Positions 9,090-16,705 of a DNA stretch of 64,000 nt are shown one piece after another. The position numbers and the translations under genes are program-made. Source of the stretch: Bradyrhizobium algeriense (GTDB taxonomy: Bacteria > Pseudomonadota > Alphaproteobacteria > Rhizobiales > Xanthobacteraceae). Each line of letters opens with the position of its first letter. Position 1 is the first letter of the stretch. The notes below the pieces were generated by a model. It did no database searches, was not told the DNA's origin, and worked only from the letters and a program-made list of their open reading frames with translations. The stretch is from contig NZ_JAZHRV010000001.1 of NCBI RefSeq assembly GCF_036924595.1, positions 4,154,001-4,218,000 on the forward strand. The letters run 5' to 3'.

Positions 9090-10109
9090 ATGAAGCGCCG
9101 CGGGTTCATTTGTGTTCTCGGTAGTGTCGCTTCGGGATTTTGGCCCCGCCGCCGCACCATCATCGTCACGATGGCCGCAATGGTGCTTCTGCCGATCGAG
9201 GTCAGCGATGCCGGCTGGCTGTCGGATATCTTCAAAGGCTCGTCAAAGCAGGCCAAATCGCCAAGACAAGCCAAATCGCCAAAGCACGTCACCTCACGCA
9301 AGCCTGCCGCTTTGGCTAGGCGTGCCGTCTCGCCAAAGCCCCGCAACGTAAAGCTTGCCGCCCTGGGGCCGGTCGGCTTGCCCCCTGCCGCTTTGAAACC
9401 GGTCGCGACCCGTTGCGATCCCGCAAAATTCCGGATCGTTCTGGACGTGGGACATACCGCCGAATCGGAAGGCGCGATCAGCGCCCGCAACGTCTCCGAG
9501 TTTGCCTTCAATCTGCGCCTTGCGAGGCAGATTGAGGAGAAGTTGAAGGCCGAAGGTTTTGCCGAGACCAGATTGCTTCTGACCGAGGGCAAGGCCAGGC
9601 GCAGCCTGGTCAAACGCGTCGCCGCCGCCAACAATCTGGCCGCGGATCTCTTCCTGTCGATCCACCATGACTCCGTGCCCAACAAGTTCCTCGAGGACTG
9701 GGAGTTCGAGGGAAAGAAAAGCCGTTTCAGCGACCGCTTCAGCGGATATTCCGTCTTCGTCTCCCGCAGGAATCCGGACTTCAAGACAAGCTTCGCCTTC
9801 GCCGAACTGATCGGCAAGGAAATGAAGGCCCAGGGCCTTGAGTATGCCAAGCAATACACGCAAGCCATCATGGGTCGCTACCAGCGTCCGCTGCTGAACA
9901 AGGAAACCGGCGTCTACCGCTACGATGAGCTCATCGTGCTGAGAAACACGCAGATGGCTGCCGCCCTGCTGGAGGCGGGCTCGATCATCAACCGGGACGA
10001 AGAGCTCAAGATGAGTTCGCCTGAACGCCGGGACATCATCAGCAGCGGCGTCACAGCGGCGGTGAAGGAATTCTGCGAGCCGCGATGGGGCATCCTCGGT
10101 CCGCTCTGA
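9090..10109 (+). CDS. N-acetylmuramoyl-L-alanine amidase (Amidase_3)
   Basis: A 339-aa periplasmic zinc amidase that cuts peptide stems from peptidoglycan glycan chains. The N-terminus has a hydrophobic export segment (residues 20-45), then a Lys-rich low-complexity linker with repeated QAKSPK (about 50-85). The catalytic domain begins at FRIVLDVGHT (Zn His), with NVSEFAFN (Zn Glu), LFLSIHHDS (Zn His) and ALLEAGSIIN (catalytic Glu). It lacks an AMIN domain. A strong GGGAGGGGGG precedes the ATG. Convergent with the secreted protein at 10156-11286. Confidence 0.92.
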   Translation: MKRRGFICVLGSVASGFWPRRRTIIVTMAAMVLLPIEVSDAGWLSDIFKGSSKQAKSPRQAKSPKHVTSRKPAALARRAVSPKPRNVKLAALGPVGLPPAALKPVATRCDPAKFRIVLDVGHTAESEGAISARNVSEFAFNLRLARQIEEKLKAEGFAETRLLLTEGKARRSLVKRVAAANNLAADLFLSIHHDSVPNKFLEDWEFEGKKSRFSDRFSGYSVFVSRRNPDFKTSFAFAELIGKEMKAQGLEYAKQYTQAIMGRYQRPLLNKETGVYRYDELIVLRNTQMAAALLEAGSIINRDEELKMSSPERRDIISSGVTAAVKEFCEPRWGILGPL

Positions 10110-10155
10110 TGGCGGGGTGGCGGCCCGCCTCGCATCCGAACCCGGCCTGCCGGCT

Positions 10156-11286
10156 TCAACCTTTTGACCGCGCCTTGATCTTGTCGAATTCGGCAAGCGC
10201 TCGTTCAAACTTGTCGTTGAAGAGCCACATCGCATCGAGAATTTCGCGGAAGGTTGCAGATGTTTTGGCTCTGTCAGCCTGTCCAAAGGTGAAAACGCTG
10301 TTGTTTCGCAGGTATCCCATGATTGTCGGGTCAGAAATTCTATAGTTGAGCAGGTTGCTTGACTTGAGTGCGGACTTCGTTGGACTCGGAATAATCTGGA
10401 TCAGTTCGAACAGCTTCATCTGATCGATCGGATCCGGTAGTGTTTTCACGATCGACGGGACTTGCGGGAAAATATCCGCGTGCGCGTTCATCAGGCCATC
10501 GCGCACAGCGGTCCAGTGGTTGTACCGGTGATCCAGATTGCCGACCCGTGCCTCTTCCTTGTCGTCGCGAAGGCTGAGTGCAGGATCAAGGGCTGCTATC
10601 GACTTTTTTATCGCCGCCCATTTCTTTCGCCCATTTTGATCTTCGGGTATGCCTGTTTGCAGACTTCCCTTGTATTTATTCGAGCGCGCATTCCCGATGT
10701 TTTGATTGCCATTTGTCTCGGCAAAGAACAGCCCCAGGCTGGTGCGTCCTGCCGCTTCGGCATTGGCCGCATCAAGGCCCCTGACTCGCGCAATGGCCGT
10801 GCCCAGATCGACAACGTCCTTGAATGGGGTATCTGAGTTTTGCGCGTTGACGGGCGGCGCCTGCATCAGGTCGAAAAGTCTCCTGTACTCGTCGAGCAGC
10901 GGTTCATTGTCGGCGCTAAAATATGCCGGAGGGATTCCATATTTATTGGGCCCGCCAATTTTGGACGGAAGCGCGTCGGTGAGGTCTTTGTACGCGCTCA
11001 TCATGTTGTTGCGTGCAAGGTAGAGCGCCTGTCCCGGCAGGTTCGGTAGCGGTTGCCTGGAATTGATCTGCGTGCGCCGCTGGCCCAGGATCGCCTCAAA
11101 GTGGTTTCGTGAATTATTGTATGTATCGAGCGCCTCCGATTGCTTTTTCGTGAGTGCGGCCGGCTCGCCCATTGCAGGCGACATCAAGCCGAGATTGCCG
11201 ATGACGGCCGCGACCAGCGACGCGACCGCGCAGAGTCCGAGAGCAAGCGCTGCCGTGGGCGCAGCGGTATGGCTTTTTATCCCCAT
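10156..11286 (-). CDS. exported protein of unknown function with a lysozyme-like motif
   Basis: A 376-aa protein with an N-terminal signal/anchor (residues 9-42, ending near SPAMGEP). I do not recognise the family. The centre holds GLFFAETNGNQNIGNARSNK followed by YKGSLQTG. The order Glu...Ala-x-Ser...Gly-x-x-Gln recalls the active-site region of lytic transglycosylase/lysozyme-fold enzymes (E-S...A-x-S...G-x-M-Q). This is a pattern resemblance only. The convergent peptidoglycan amidase neighbour is compatible with a cell-wall role. An alternative is a purely structural secreted protein. Confidence 0.7.
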   Translation of the reverse strand: MGIKSHTAAPTAALALGLCAVASLVAAVIGNLGLMSPAMGEPAALTKKQSEALDTYNNSRNHFEAILGQRRTQINSRQPLPNLPGQALYLARNNMMSAYKDLTDALPSKIGGPNKYGIPPAYFSADNEPLLDEYRRLFDLMQAPPVNAQNSDTPFKDVVDLGTAIARVRGLDAANAEAAGRTSLGLFFAETNGNQNIGNARSNKYKGSLQTGIPEDQNGRKKWAAIKKSIAALDPALSLRDDKEEARVGNLDHRYNHWTAVRDGLMNAHADIFPQVPSIVKTLPDPIDQMKLFELIQIIPSPTKSALKSSNLLNYRISDPTIMGYLRNNSVFTFGQADRAKTSATFREILDAMWLFNDKFERALAEFDKIKARSKG

Positions 11287-11499
11287 GGCGATTTTCCATG
11301 CCCAAATTTCATCGGATACGACTCATTGGATCGTAAACAACGAACGCGCGGCTTGGCGAGGCCAAAGCTCCAGTCCGATCCAATGTCCATTCCCCGGCAT
11401 TTTCCGGACTGCACGCTATCCACTTCGCCCGAAAACGCGATAGCCTTCCTCTGGGGTGCGCCAAGGCACTCCCTTGAAACGAAAGGCCGGCGAAAGATC

Positions 11500-12168
11500 A
11501 TGGGTTTCTTCGAGCGACTGAAGACAGCGGCATCCGCCGAGTGGCGGGCCTATACCGAGCACCCCTTCACGGAGGGGCTGGCAGACGGTTCGCTTACCGA
11601 GGCGGCGTTTCGTCACTACCTCGTCCAGGATTACCTGTTCCTCATCGAGTTTGCCCGCGCCTACGCGCTCGCCGTCTACAAGTCGCCCACGCTCGCCGAC
11701 ATGCGCGAAGCGGCGTCCGGCCTCTCGGCCATTCTCGACGTCGAGATGAACCTGCACGTAAAACTCTGCGCCGGCTGGGGCCTGTCGGCCGCCGACCTTG
11801 AACAAGCCCCTCCGGCGGTCGAGATGCTGGCCTATACCCGCTACGTGCTCGACGCGGGAATGCGCGGCGATCTGCTGGCGCTCAAGGTGGCGCTCGCTCC
11901 TTGCGTGATCGGCTACGCCGAGATCGCGACGCGGCTTGCCGCGCGGCCCAATGCGCTCGCTGCAACAAACCCGTATAGCGTCTGGATCGCCGAGTATGCT
12001 GGGGGCCCCTATCAGGAAGTCGCGGCAAAAGCTCGGGCGCATCTCGAAGGTCTCGCCGATCTCTACGCCACGCCGGCCCGCGAGGCAGAGCTGATCGCGA
12101 TCTTCAGGGAAGCCACAAGGCTCGAAGCCGACTTCTGGGAAATGGGATGGCGCGTGGGCAAGCGCTGA
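11500..12168 (+). CDS. tenA: TenA-family aminopyrimidine aminohydrolase / thiaminase II
   Basis: A 222-aa all-helical TenA protein that salvages thiamin pyrimidine breakdown products (4-amino-5-aminomethyl-2-methylpyrimidine to HMP). The key positions match the B. subtilis TenA numbering: Asp44 in YLVQDYLFL, the catalytic Cys135 in LAPCVIGYAEI, and a C-terminal Glu in the RLEADFWEMG helix. The HPFTEGL motif is at 21-27. The ATG at 11500 gives the canonical length; the open frame runs further upstream but has no family sequence there. No other thiamin genes are adjacent; TPP enzymes are numerous in this window. Confidence 0.92.
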   Translation: MGFFERLKTAASAEWRAYTEHPFTEGLADGSLTEAAFRHYLVQDYLFLIEFARAYALAVYKSPTLADMREAASGLSAILDVEMNLHVKLCAGWGLSAADLEQAPPAVEMLAYTRYVLDAGMRGDLLALKVALAPCVIGYAEIATRLAARPNALAATNPYSVWIAEYAGGPYQEVAAKARAHLEGLADLYATPAREAELIAIFREATRLEADFWEMGWRVGKR

Positions 12169-12237
12169 AGCGTCACTGACCGGCGCCGGGTCAGAAAGCT
12201 TTGGAAATATCGTTGCCCCGCAACGGCGCAAACCAGC

Positions 12238-13299
12238 TCAGTTCATCCGCAGTTCCGTGATGTGCCGCGGATCCGGGCTCAGCTCACCGCGCTCCACGCG
12301 CTTGACGATATCAGTCAGCGCAGCATTTGCGGCGCAGGAAATGCCGATCTTCTCGCCCTCGCGCACCACAAGGCCGTTGAGGAATTCGATCTCCGTGCGC
12401 CGGCCCTTCTGCATGTCCTGCCCCATCGAGGGGCGCTGCTGCGAGGAAGTCAGTTTGCCGTCCTTGAACCTCCGCTCGTCGCAGACGCGCATCGCCGCTT
12501 CGTCGCCCTCGCCGGCACGGGCGATCGTGTCGGGCGCAAGATGCAAAATCTCTTCCAGTTGATAGCCCTGCGCCTGGCCAACGCGGATCGCTTCGCTGCC
12601 GAGCCGCGTGGAGAAACGGCGAAGCGGCTCGCTTTGCAGAATTTCTGCGCCCGGCAGGCCGGTGCAGGCGGAGAGCCCATTGCCCATGACGTTGGCGACC
12701 AGTTTCGACCAGCGCTCGCCCCAGAGATTGTCCGTCACCTTGGCGCTGTCGGAGTAGCCGACCAGGCGGCAGACTTCCTCCGCCCGCGGCGTGATGCGGC
12801 CGTGGACTTCGCCGGCGCGAAACACCGTATGCGCCGCCCCGCCCTTGCCGGCGCCCCGGTGGATGTGGCCGGGCTCCGGCAGGTTCACTGTGATGCTGCT
12901 GGCGATGCAGCCCAGCGTCTTGCCCCAGCCGACGATCCCGGCAATCGTCTCCTCGTTCATGCAGTTCTGCAGCGACACGACATAGCCGTCCGGCGCCAGA
13001 TATTGCCGGATCAGCATGGTGGCCCAGGCGGTGTCGTAGGATTTCATGCAGACGAAGGCGATTTCGACCGGCTTCTCCTTGGCGAGCTGCTGCGCGTCGG
13101 TGACGTGGAGCGCGCGCACGGGCACCGAGAATTCCCCAACATCCATGGCGTGGGTGACGCGCAGCCCGTGCTTCCTCATGTGTTCGACATGCTCGGGCCA
13201 GGGATCGAGGAACGTAACGTCCTCCCCCGCCTGCGCCATATGGGCGCCGGCATACCCGCCGACGGCGCCTGCTCCGACGATCGCGATTTTCCGGCCCAT
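12238..13299 (-). CDS. 2-dehydropantoate 2-reductase family (PanE/ApbA-like) oxidoreductase
   Basis: A 353-aa NAD(P)-binding protein starting directly with the Rossmann fold: KIAIVGAGAVGGYAGAHMAQAG. The ApbA C-terminal domain follows, with the conserved Lys in ERWSKLVANVMGNGLSACTGLPG and the SSQQRPSMGQDMQKGRRTEIEFLNGLV signature (Ser..Gln-D..GR.TEI-..NG). Authentic PanE is about 300 residues, so this longer paralogue may reduce another branched 2-oxoacid. The ATG at 13299 is preceded by GGGGGGA; an upstream in-frame ATG at 13350 lacks such a site. It stands alone. Confidence 0.88.
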   Translation of the reverse strand: MGRKIAIVGAGAVGGYAGAHMAQAGEDVTFLDPWPEHVEHMRKHGLRVTHAMDVGEFSVPVRALHVTDAQQLAKEKPVEIAFVCMKSYDTAWATMLIRQYLAPDGYVVSLQNCMNEETIAGIVGWGKTLGCIASSITVNLPEPGHIHRGAGKGGAAHTVFRAGEVHGRITPRAEEVCRLVGYSDSAKVTDNLWGERWSKLVANVMGNGLSACTGLPGAEILQSEPLRRFSTRLGSEAIRVGQAQGYQLEEILHLAPDTIARAGEGDEAAMRVCDERRFKDGKLTSSQQRPSMGQDMQKGRRTEIEFLNGLVVREGEKIGISCAANAALTDIVKRVERGELSPDPRHITELRMN

Positions 13300-13451
13300 G
13301 ATTCCCCCCTGCATTTTCTTGCGACGGCGGATGCAACCGCGCCCGCTCATCCGTTGCAGGACAGTCTAGCGGATCGAGAGGCCCTGCCAACCCGCCACCA
13401 AAATTCGGTCATTCCCAAGAGGTGAGCTTCTGACCCAATTCGGACTTGGGT

Positions 13452-14513
13452 TCAGGTAAGTAGCGACCTGCAATCGAGATCATCGACGGCAAGCATGATG
13501 CGTTCAAGACCATTCCACCAGATCACGGCGGGGATATTGTTTACAGCTTGCCACACGGGCGTCGTAATTTGCCAAAGCACCGACAATCGATAATCGGCTT
13601 CGAGCACATGTCGATCGTAGCCCTGGATCCCGTGAGCAACCAGCGTCTCGTGGTATTCGTCGAGAAGTGAACGTTCCATCGCTTGTCGACGGTCAGGATA
13701 CCAGTGCATCGCGATCATGTAGGCAAGGTCCCGCGATGCGACATCGAGGCGCCAGCTGTCCCAGTCGAACAGTCGAGCATCGTCGGACTGATGGTCTCGC
13801 GGCAAAAACGTATTCCAAACATGCGCGTCGCCTTGGGTGATCGTAAAGTTTCGATGTGAGTGATAGCGCTGAAGCAGACGAGGTGCAGAGCCGAGCAATT
13901 GTTCATAGAGCCGGCGCCGCTCGCGTGACAGTAGGTCACCCGCGCGATCAGCAAAACGTTGGAAGTCGCTCGCGACAAGTTGCATCTGCCGATCCATGGC
14001 CTCGGGATCGAGCCACGTCCCTACGGAGACACCGAGTCGCGGGCTGTCCCACCAAGAAGCATGGAGGCGAGCGTGCGCTCGAACGATTGCTCCACATTGC
14101 TGCCTTGTGGGCGGCAGCGGCCACTGGGTCGGAACGGCGTGCGTTTCTGTGAGGTCCTCAAGGAGGAGATGCCACGCGCTCGTCTCTGCATCGTGATACG
14201 CCTCGAAACAGCGAGGCACTATGTTGGTCACCATCAGTGGCGCAATCTGATCATAAAACGCGACCTCCTGACGGCCGGCATGCAGCACATCTCCGACGCG
14301 ATCAGGGTGACAAGTCTTGAAGATGAGGGAGCGCGGGGCGTCGTCGGTCGGTGCACTGTACGTCAAGCGTACCCGAATGATCCGAGAGAGGATGGTATCG
14401 CGGGAGCTTTCGACCGTGACATCGCTGACGTGAGCCTCGCCAAGCACGCTAGTTCGGCGGAGTGCCGCGGTGAGACGCTCAGCCCGGATCGCTTCTGGAA
14501 TCGGTTGCGTCAT
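13452..14513 (-). CDS. phosphotransferase of the APH/ecdysteroid-kinase-like superfamily
   Basis: The 353-aa protein has a eukaryotic-kinase-like small-molecule kinase fold. The N-lobe Lys lies in LIFKTCHPD; the catalytic loop is ITQGDAHVWN (H/G-x-D-x-x-x-x-N) and the metal-binding Asp is in FDWDSWRLD. The HLLLEDLTETH hinge and the Trp-rich C-terminal helix are typical of ecdysteroid-kinase-like proteins found in environmental bacteria. It probably phosphorylates a hydroxyl on a small molecule; the substrate is unknown and antibiotic resistance should not be assumed. AGGAGAG precedes the ATG. Monocistronic. Confidence 0.85.
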   Translation of the reverse strand: MTQPIPEAIRAERLTAALRRTSVLGEAHVSDVTVESSRDTILSRIIRVRLTYSAPTDDAPRSLIFKTCHPDRVGDVLHAGRQEVAFYDQIAPLMVTNIVPRCFEAYHDAETSAWHLLLEDLTETHAVPTQWPLPPTRQQCGAIVRAHARLHASWWDSPRLGVSVGTWLDPEAMDRQMQLVASDFQRFADRAGDLLSRERRRLYEQLLGSAPRLLQRYHSHRNFTITQGDAHVWNTFLPRDHQSDDARLFDWDSWRLDVASRDLAYMIAMHWYPDRRQAMERSLLDEYHETLVAHGIQGYDRHVLEADYRLSVLWQITTPVWQAVNNIPAVIWWNGLERIMLAVDDLDCRSLLT

Positions 14514-14742
14514 TGCGCTCTCCTAAATTCGGCGAAGCTAGCCCTTTTTAGGTCATCTGCGCAACTGGCGGTTGAGCACGTTCGTTCGCAGTGATCGGCA
14601 GCAGTCGGCCAGGATGACCGCTAGTGGACATGGCCAACTCGCCTAATGTCCACTTTCCACAAAAGCGGGGCCCGTGCCATGCCGCTAATCATTGATGGCT
14701 TGTGGTTGCGCTCGCTGCGGTCGGGGCTCAGACAGCCTTCGG
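14514..14742. other. short intergenic stretch with degenerate genomic filler
   Basis: No gene. Around 14640-14675 the sequence (TAATGTCCACTTTCCACAAA) resembles the decayed fragments scattered between genes in Bradyrhizobium-type genomes; similar filler occurs near 37520 and 40740. No clear terminator is seen for the NYN gene. Confidence 0.35.
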
Positions 14743-15516
14743 TTACTCACCTCCCGCAGGTTTTCGAGCGGTTTTCGTCTTCGGAAGTGATTCGGCGGTG
14801 GACTTGATCCGAATTCGCATCGATCCACCCTTGGGCTGATCGATCTCGAAAGAGTTTGTCTTTCGCACGAGGTCGCTCAGCTTGCGGGCGCCGAAGGTCC
14901 TCGAATCGAAATCGGGAGCCAGGTTGGTAATCCGTGTTCCGACTTCCCCAAGATCGACCCACCCGTCTTCGCTTTCCATCTGGGCGATCACCTTCTTGAT
15001 GATAGAGGTGGCTTCATCAGGGGATTGGAGCGGATTCGACTTCGAGGCGGCATCCTGGGTGTTCGCCGTGCCGCCAAGCAGGTTCTCGGTATAGAAGAAT
15101 CTTCGGCAGGCCTGCCTGAAGCTTTCCGGCGTCTTCTGCGCGCCGAACCCAAACACATCGACGCCGTGCTCCCGGATGCGGGCGGCAAGCCGCGTAAAAT
15201 CGCTGTCTGATGACACCAGGCAAAATCCGTCGAACCGGCCGCTGTGAAGCAGGTCCATTGCGTCAATGACCAGGGTTATGTCGGACGCATTCTTTCCAGT
15301 CGTATAGGCGAACTGCTGCTGGGGTATGATGGCATGCTTCGACAGAATGTCGGCCCAGCCCTTGGACCTTGCATTGGAGAAGTCGCCGTAGATGCGGCGG
15401 ACGCTGGCCTCGCCGATCTTGGCAATCTCCTCGAACAATCCGTCCGCGATCTTTGCGGACGCATTGTCAGCGTCGATCAGAACGGCGAGACGGGGCGAGC
15501 GGAGTTCGGAAGGCAT
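14743..15516 (-). CDS. NYN domain / OST-HTH (LOTUS) protein, putative RNase
   Basis: A 257-aa two-domain protein. Residues about 8-145 are a NYN (LabA/DUF88-type, PIN-like) nuclease domain with conserved acidic residues in LAVLIDADNAS, ASDITLVIDAMDLL and FCLVSSDSDFTRLA. Residues about 165-245 are an OST-HTH/LOTUS domain (TSIIKKVIAQMESEDGWVDLGEVG...LSDLVRKTNSFEI), thought to bind RNA. Such proteins are predicted to cleave or sequester RNA. ATG at 15516 has GGGGAAAG upstream; an in-frame TTG at 15528 is less likely. No partner gene is evident. Confidence 0.9.
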   Translation of the reverse strand: MPSELRSPRLAVLIDADNASAKIADGLFEEIAKIGEASVRRIYGDFSNARSKGWADILSKHAIIPQQQFAYTTGKNASDITLVIDAMDLLHSGRFDGFCLVSSDSDFTRLAARIREHGVDVFGFGAQKTPESFRQACRRFFYTENLLGGTANTQDAASKSNPLQSPDEATSIIKKVIAQMESEDGWVDLGEVGTRITNLAPDFDSRTFGARKLSDLVRKTNSFEIDQPKGGSMRIRIKSTAESLPKTKTARKPAGGE

Positions 15517-15702
15517 GACTTTCCCCAAAAAGGAAATGGAAACCTGGAAGACGGCGAGGCCGCCCGCAGGCCGTTGAGCCCGAGGACGTCGCCCCCTCGA
15601 AGCCGCTGCATGAACGAGCGATAGCTGGATAATACCGGTGCCCGGGCTCTCGCCACCAGACCTAAATTTCTCTCAGCGGGCACGAGTGGCCGCAAACGCG
15701 GC

Positions 15703-16563
15703 TCAGGCCGTTTTCGCCGCCGGCATCACGCCCCCAAGCGCAACCGTCAGCTCCGCCGCGACGTCGCGCACGATTTTTCCGAGTTCGGGCACACGCTCTT
15801 CGGTGACGCGGGAGGTCATGCCGGAGACGGAAATCGCCGCCAGCGGCTCGCTGCAGTCGCTGTAGACGACGGCGGCAACACAGCGCAGCCCCATGCGCGC
15901 CTCCTCATCGTCGACCGCATAGCCACGACGTCGGATCACCTCGAGCTCCCTGAACAGCTCGCCCGGCCGCACGATCGACTTCTCCGTCAGGCGCGGCATG
16001 CCCTGGCGGCAAATGATCGCGTTGACGTCAGCATCGGAATAGGTGGCGAGCACGGCCTTGCCGACGCCGGAGGCGACCATCGCGACGCGGCCGCCCACCT
16101 TGGTCAGCGAGCGCATGATCTCGCGGCTCTCCATGCGGGTCAGGACGATGATGGATTCGTCGTCGACTACGGCGAGATTGGCGGTTTCACGGGTCAGGTC
16201 GCGCAGTTTGCGCAAATAAGGCATCGCCTGCGCCGTGAAATTGCGGCGGCGGGTGAAGGTCGCGCCCACCGCAAAGCTCTGCGCGCCGACATGCCATTTC
16301 AATTCGGTGCGGTCGAACTGGACGAAGCGGCGCTTCTCCAGCGTCGCCAGCAGGCGGTGCACGGTCGAGGTCGACAACCCCGTGCGAACCGCGAGATCAG
16401 TCAGCCGATAGCCCTCGTCGTCTTCGGCCAGCACTTCGATGATGGAGAGCGCGCGGTCGACCGACTGGACGCCGCCATCCCGGGAATCGGCATCATTGTC
16501 GGCGCCGGATTTCGGCTCGACCGGTTTGCGCCGGATCACGTTTCGCTTCATCGCGACCTGCAT
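15703..16563 (-). CDS. IclR-family transcriptional regulator
   Basis: A 286-aa regulator. The N-terminal winged helix-turn-helix spans about residues 28-95 (VDRALSIIEVLAEDDEGYRLTDLAVRTGLSTSTVHRLLATLEKRRFVQ). The C-terminal IclR effector domain spans about 105-275 (AQAMPYLRKLRDLTRETANLAVVDDESIIVLTRMES...GVGKAVLATYSD). IclR proteins often control aromatic or small-acid catabolism and respond to a metabolite. Its target is not evident: it lies convergently beyond a repeat hairpin from the acyl-CoA synthetase on the same strand, 142 nt downstream of that gene, and might be its co-transcribed regulator. Confidence 0.9.
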   Translation of the reverse strand: MQVAMKRNVIRRKPVEPKSGADNDADSRDGGVQSVDRALSIIEVLAEDDEGYRLTDLAVRTGLSTSTVHRLLATLEKRRFVQFDRTELKWHVGAQSFAVGATFTRRRNFTAQAMPYLRKLRDLTRETANLAVVDDESIIVLTRMESREIMRSLTKVGGRVAMVASGVGKAVLATYSDADVNAIICRQGMPRLTEKSIVRPGELFRELEVIRRRGYAVDDEEARMGLRCVAAVVYSDCSEPLAAISVSGMTSRVTEERVPELGKIVRDVAAELTVALGGVMPAAKTA

Positions 16564-16605
16564 CCATCAATCAGTCAGAGTGCTAGCGCGTGATTAGCCG
16601 GTTCT

Positions 16606-16634
16606 CCCTCTCCCCGTTCTTCACGGGGAGAGGG
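16606..16634. repeat. hairpin repeat between IclR gene and acyl-CoA synthetase
   Basis: A perfect 12-bp stem (CCCTCTCCCCGT / ACGGGGAGAGGG) with a 5-nt loop, flanked by GGTCGGGGTGAGGGG and, at about 16687, CCCCTCACCC. This is the style of the dispersed palindromic repeats of Bradyrhizobium-type genomes. It could also terminate transcription leaving the synthetase gene, but has no T-run. Confidence 0.7.
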
Positions 16635-16705
16635 TCGGGGTGAGGGGCTGCCTCCGCGAATTCGCAAGACGTGAATACGCTGAGACTCCCCTCACCCACC
16701 CGTCG

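Noticed and set aside
13452..14513. Aminoglycoside resistance gene
   Set aside because: The kinase motifs are shared by the whole superfamily; the sequence is closer in style to ecdysteroid-kinase-like proteins and nothing indicates resistance.
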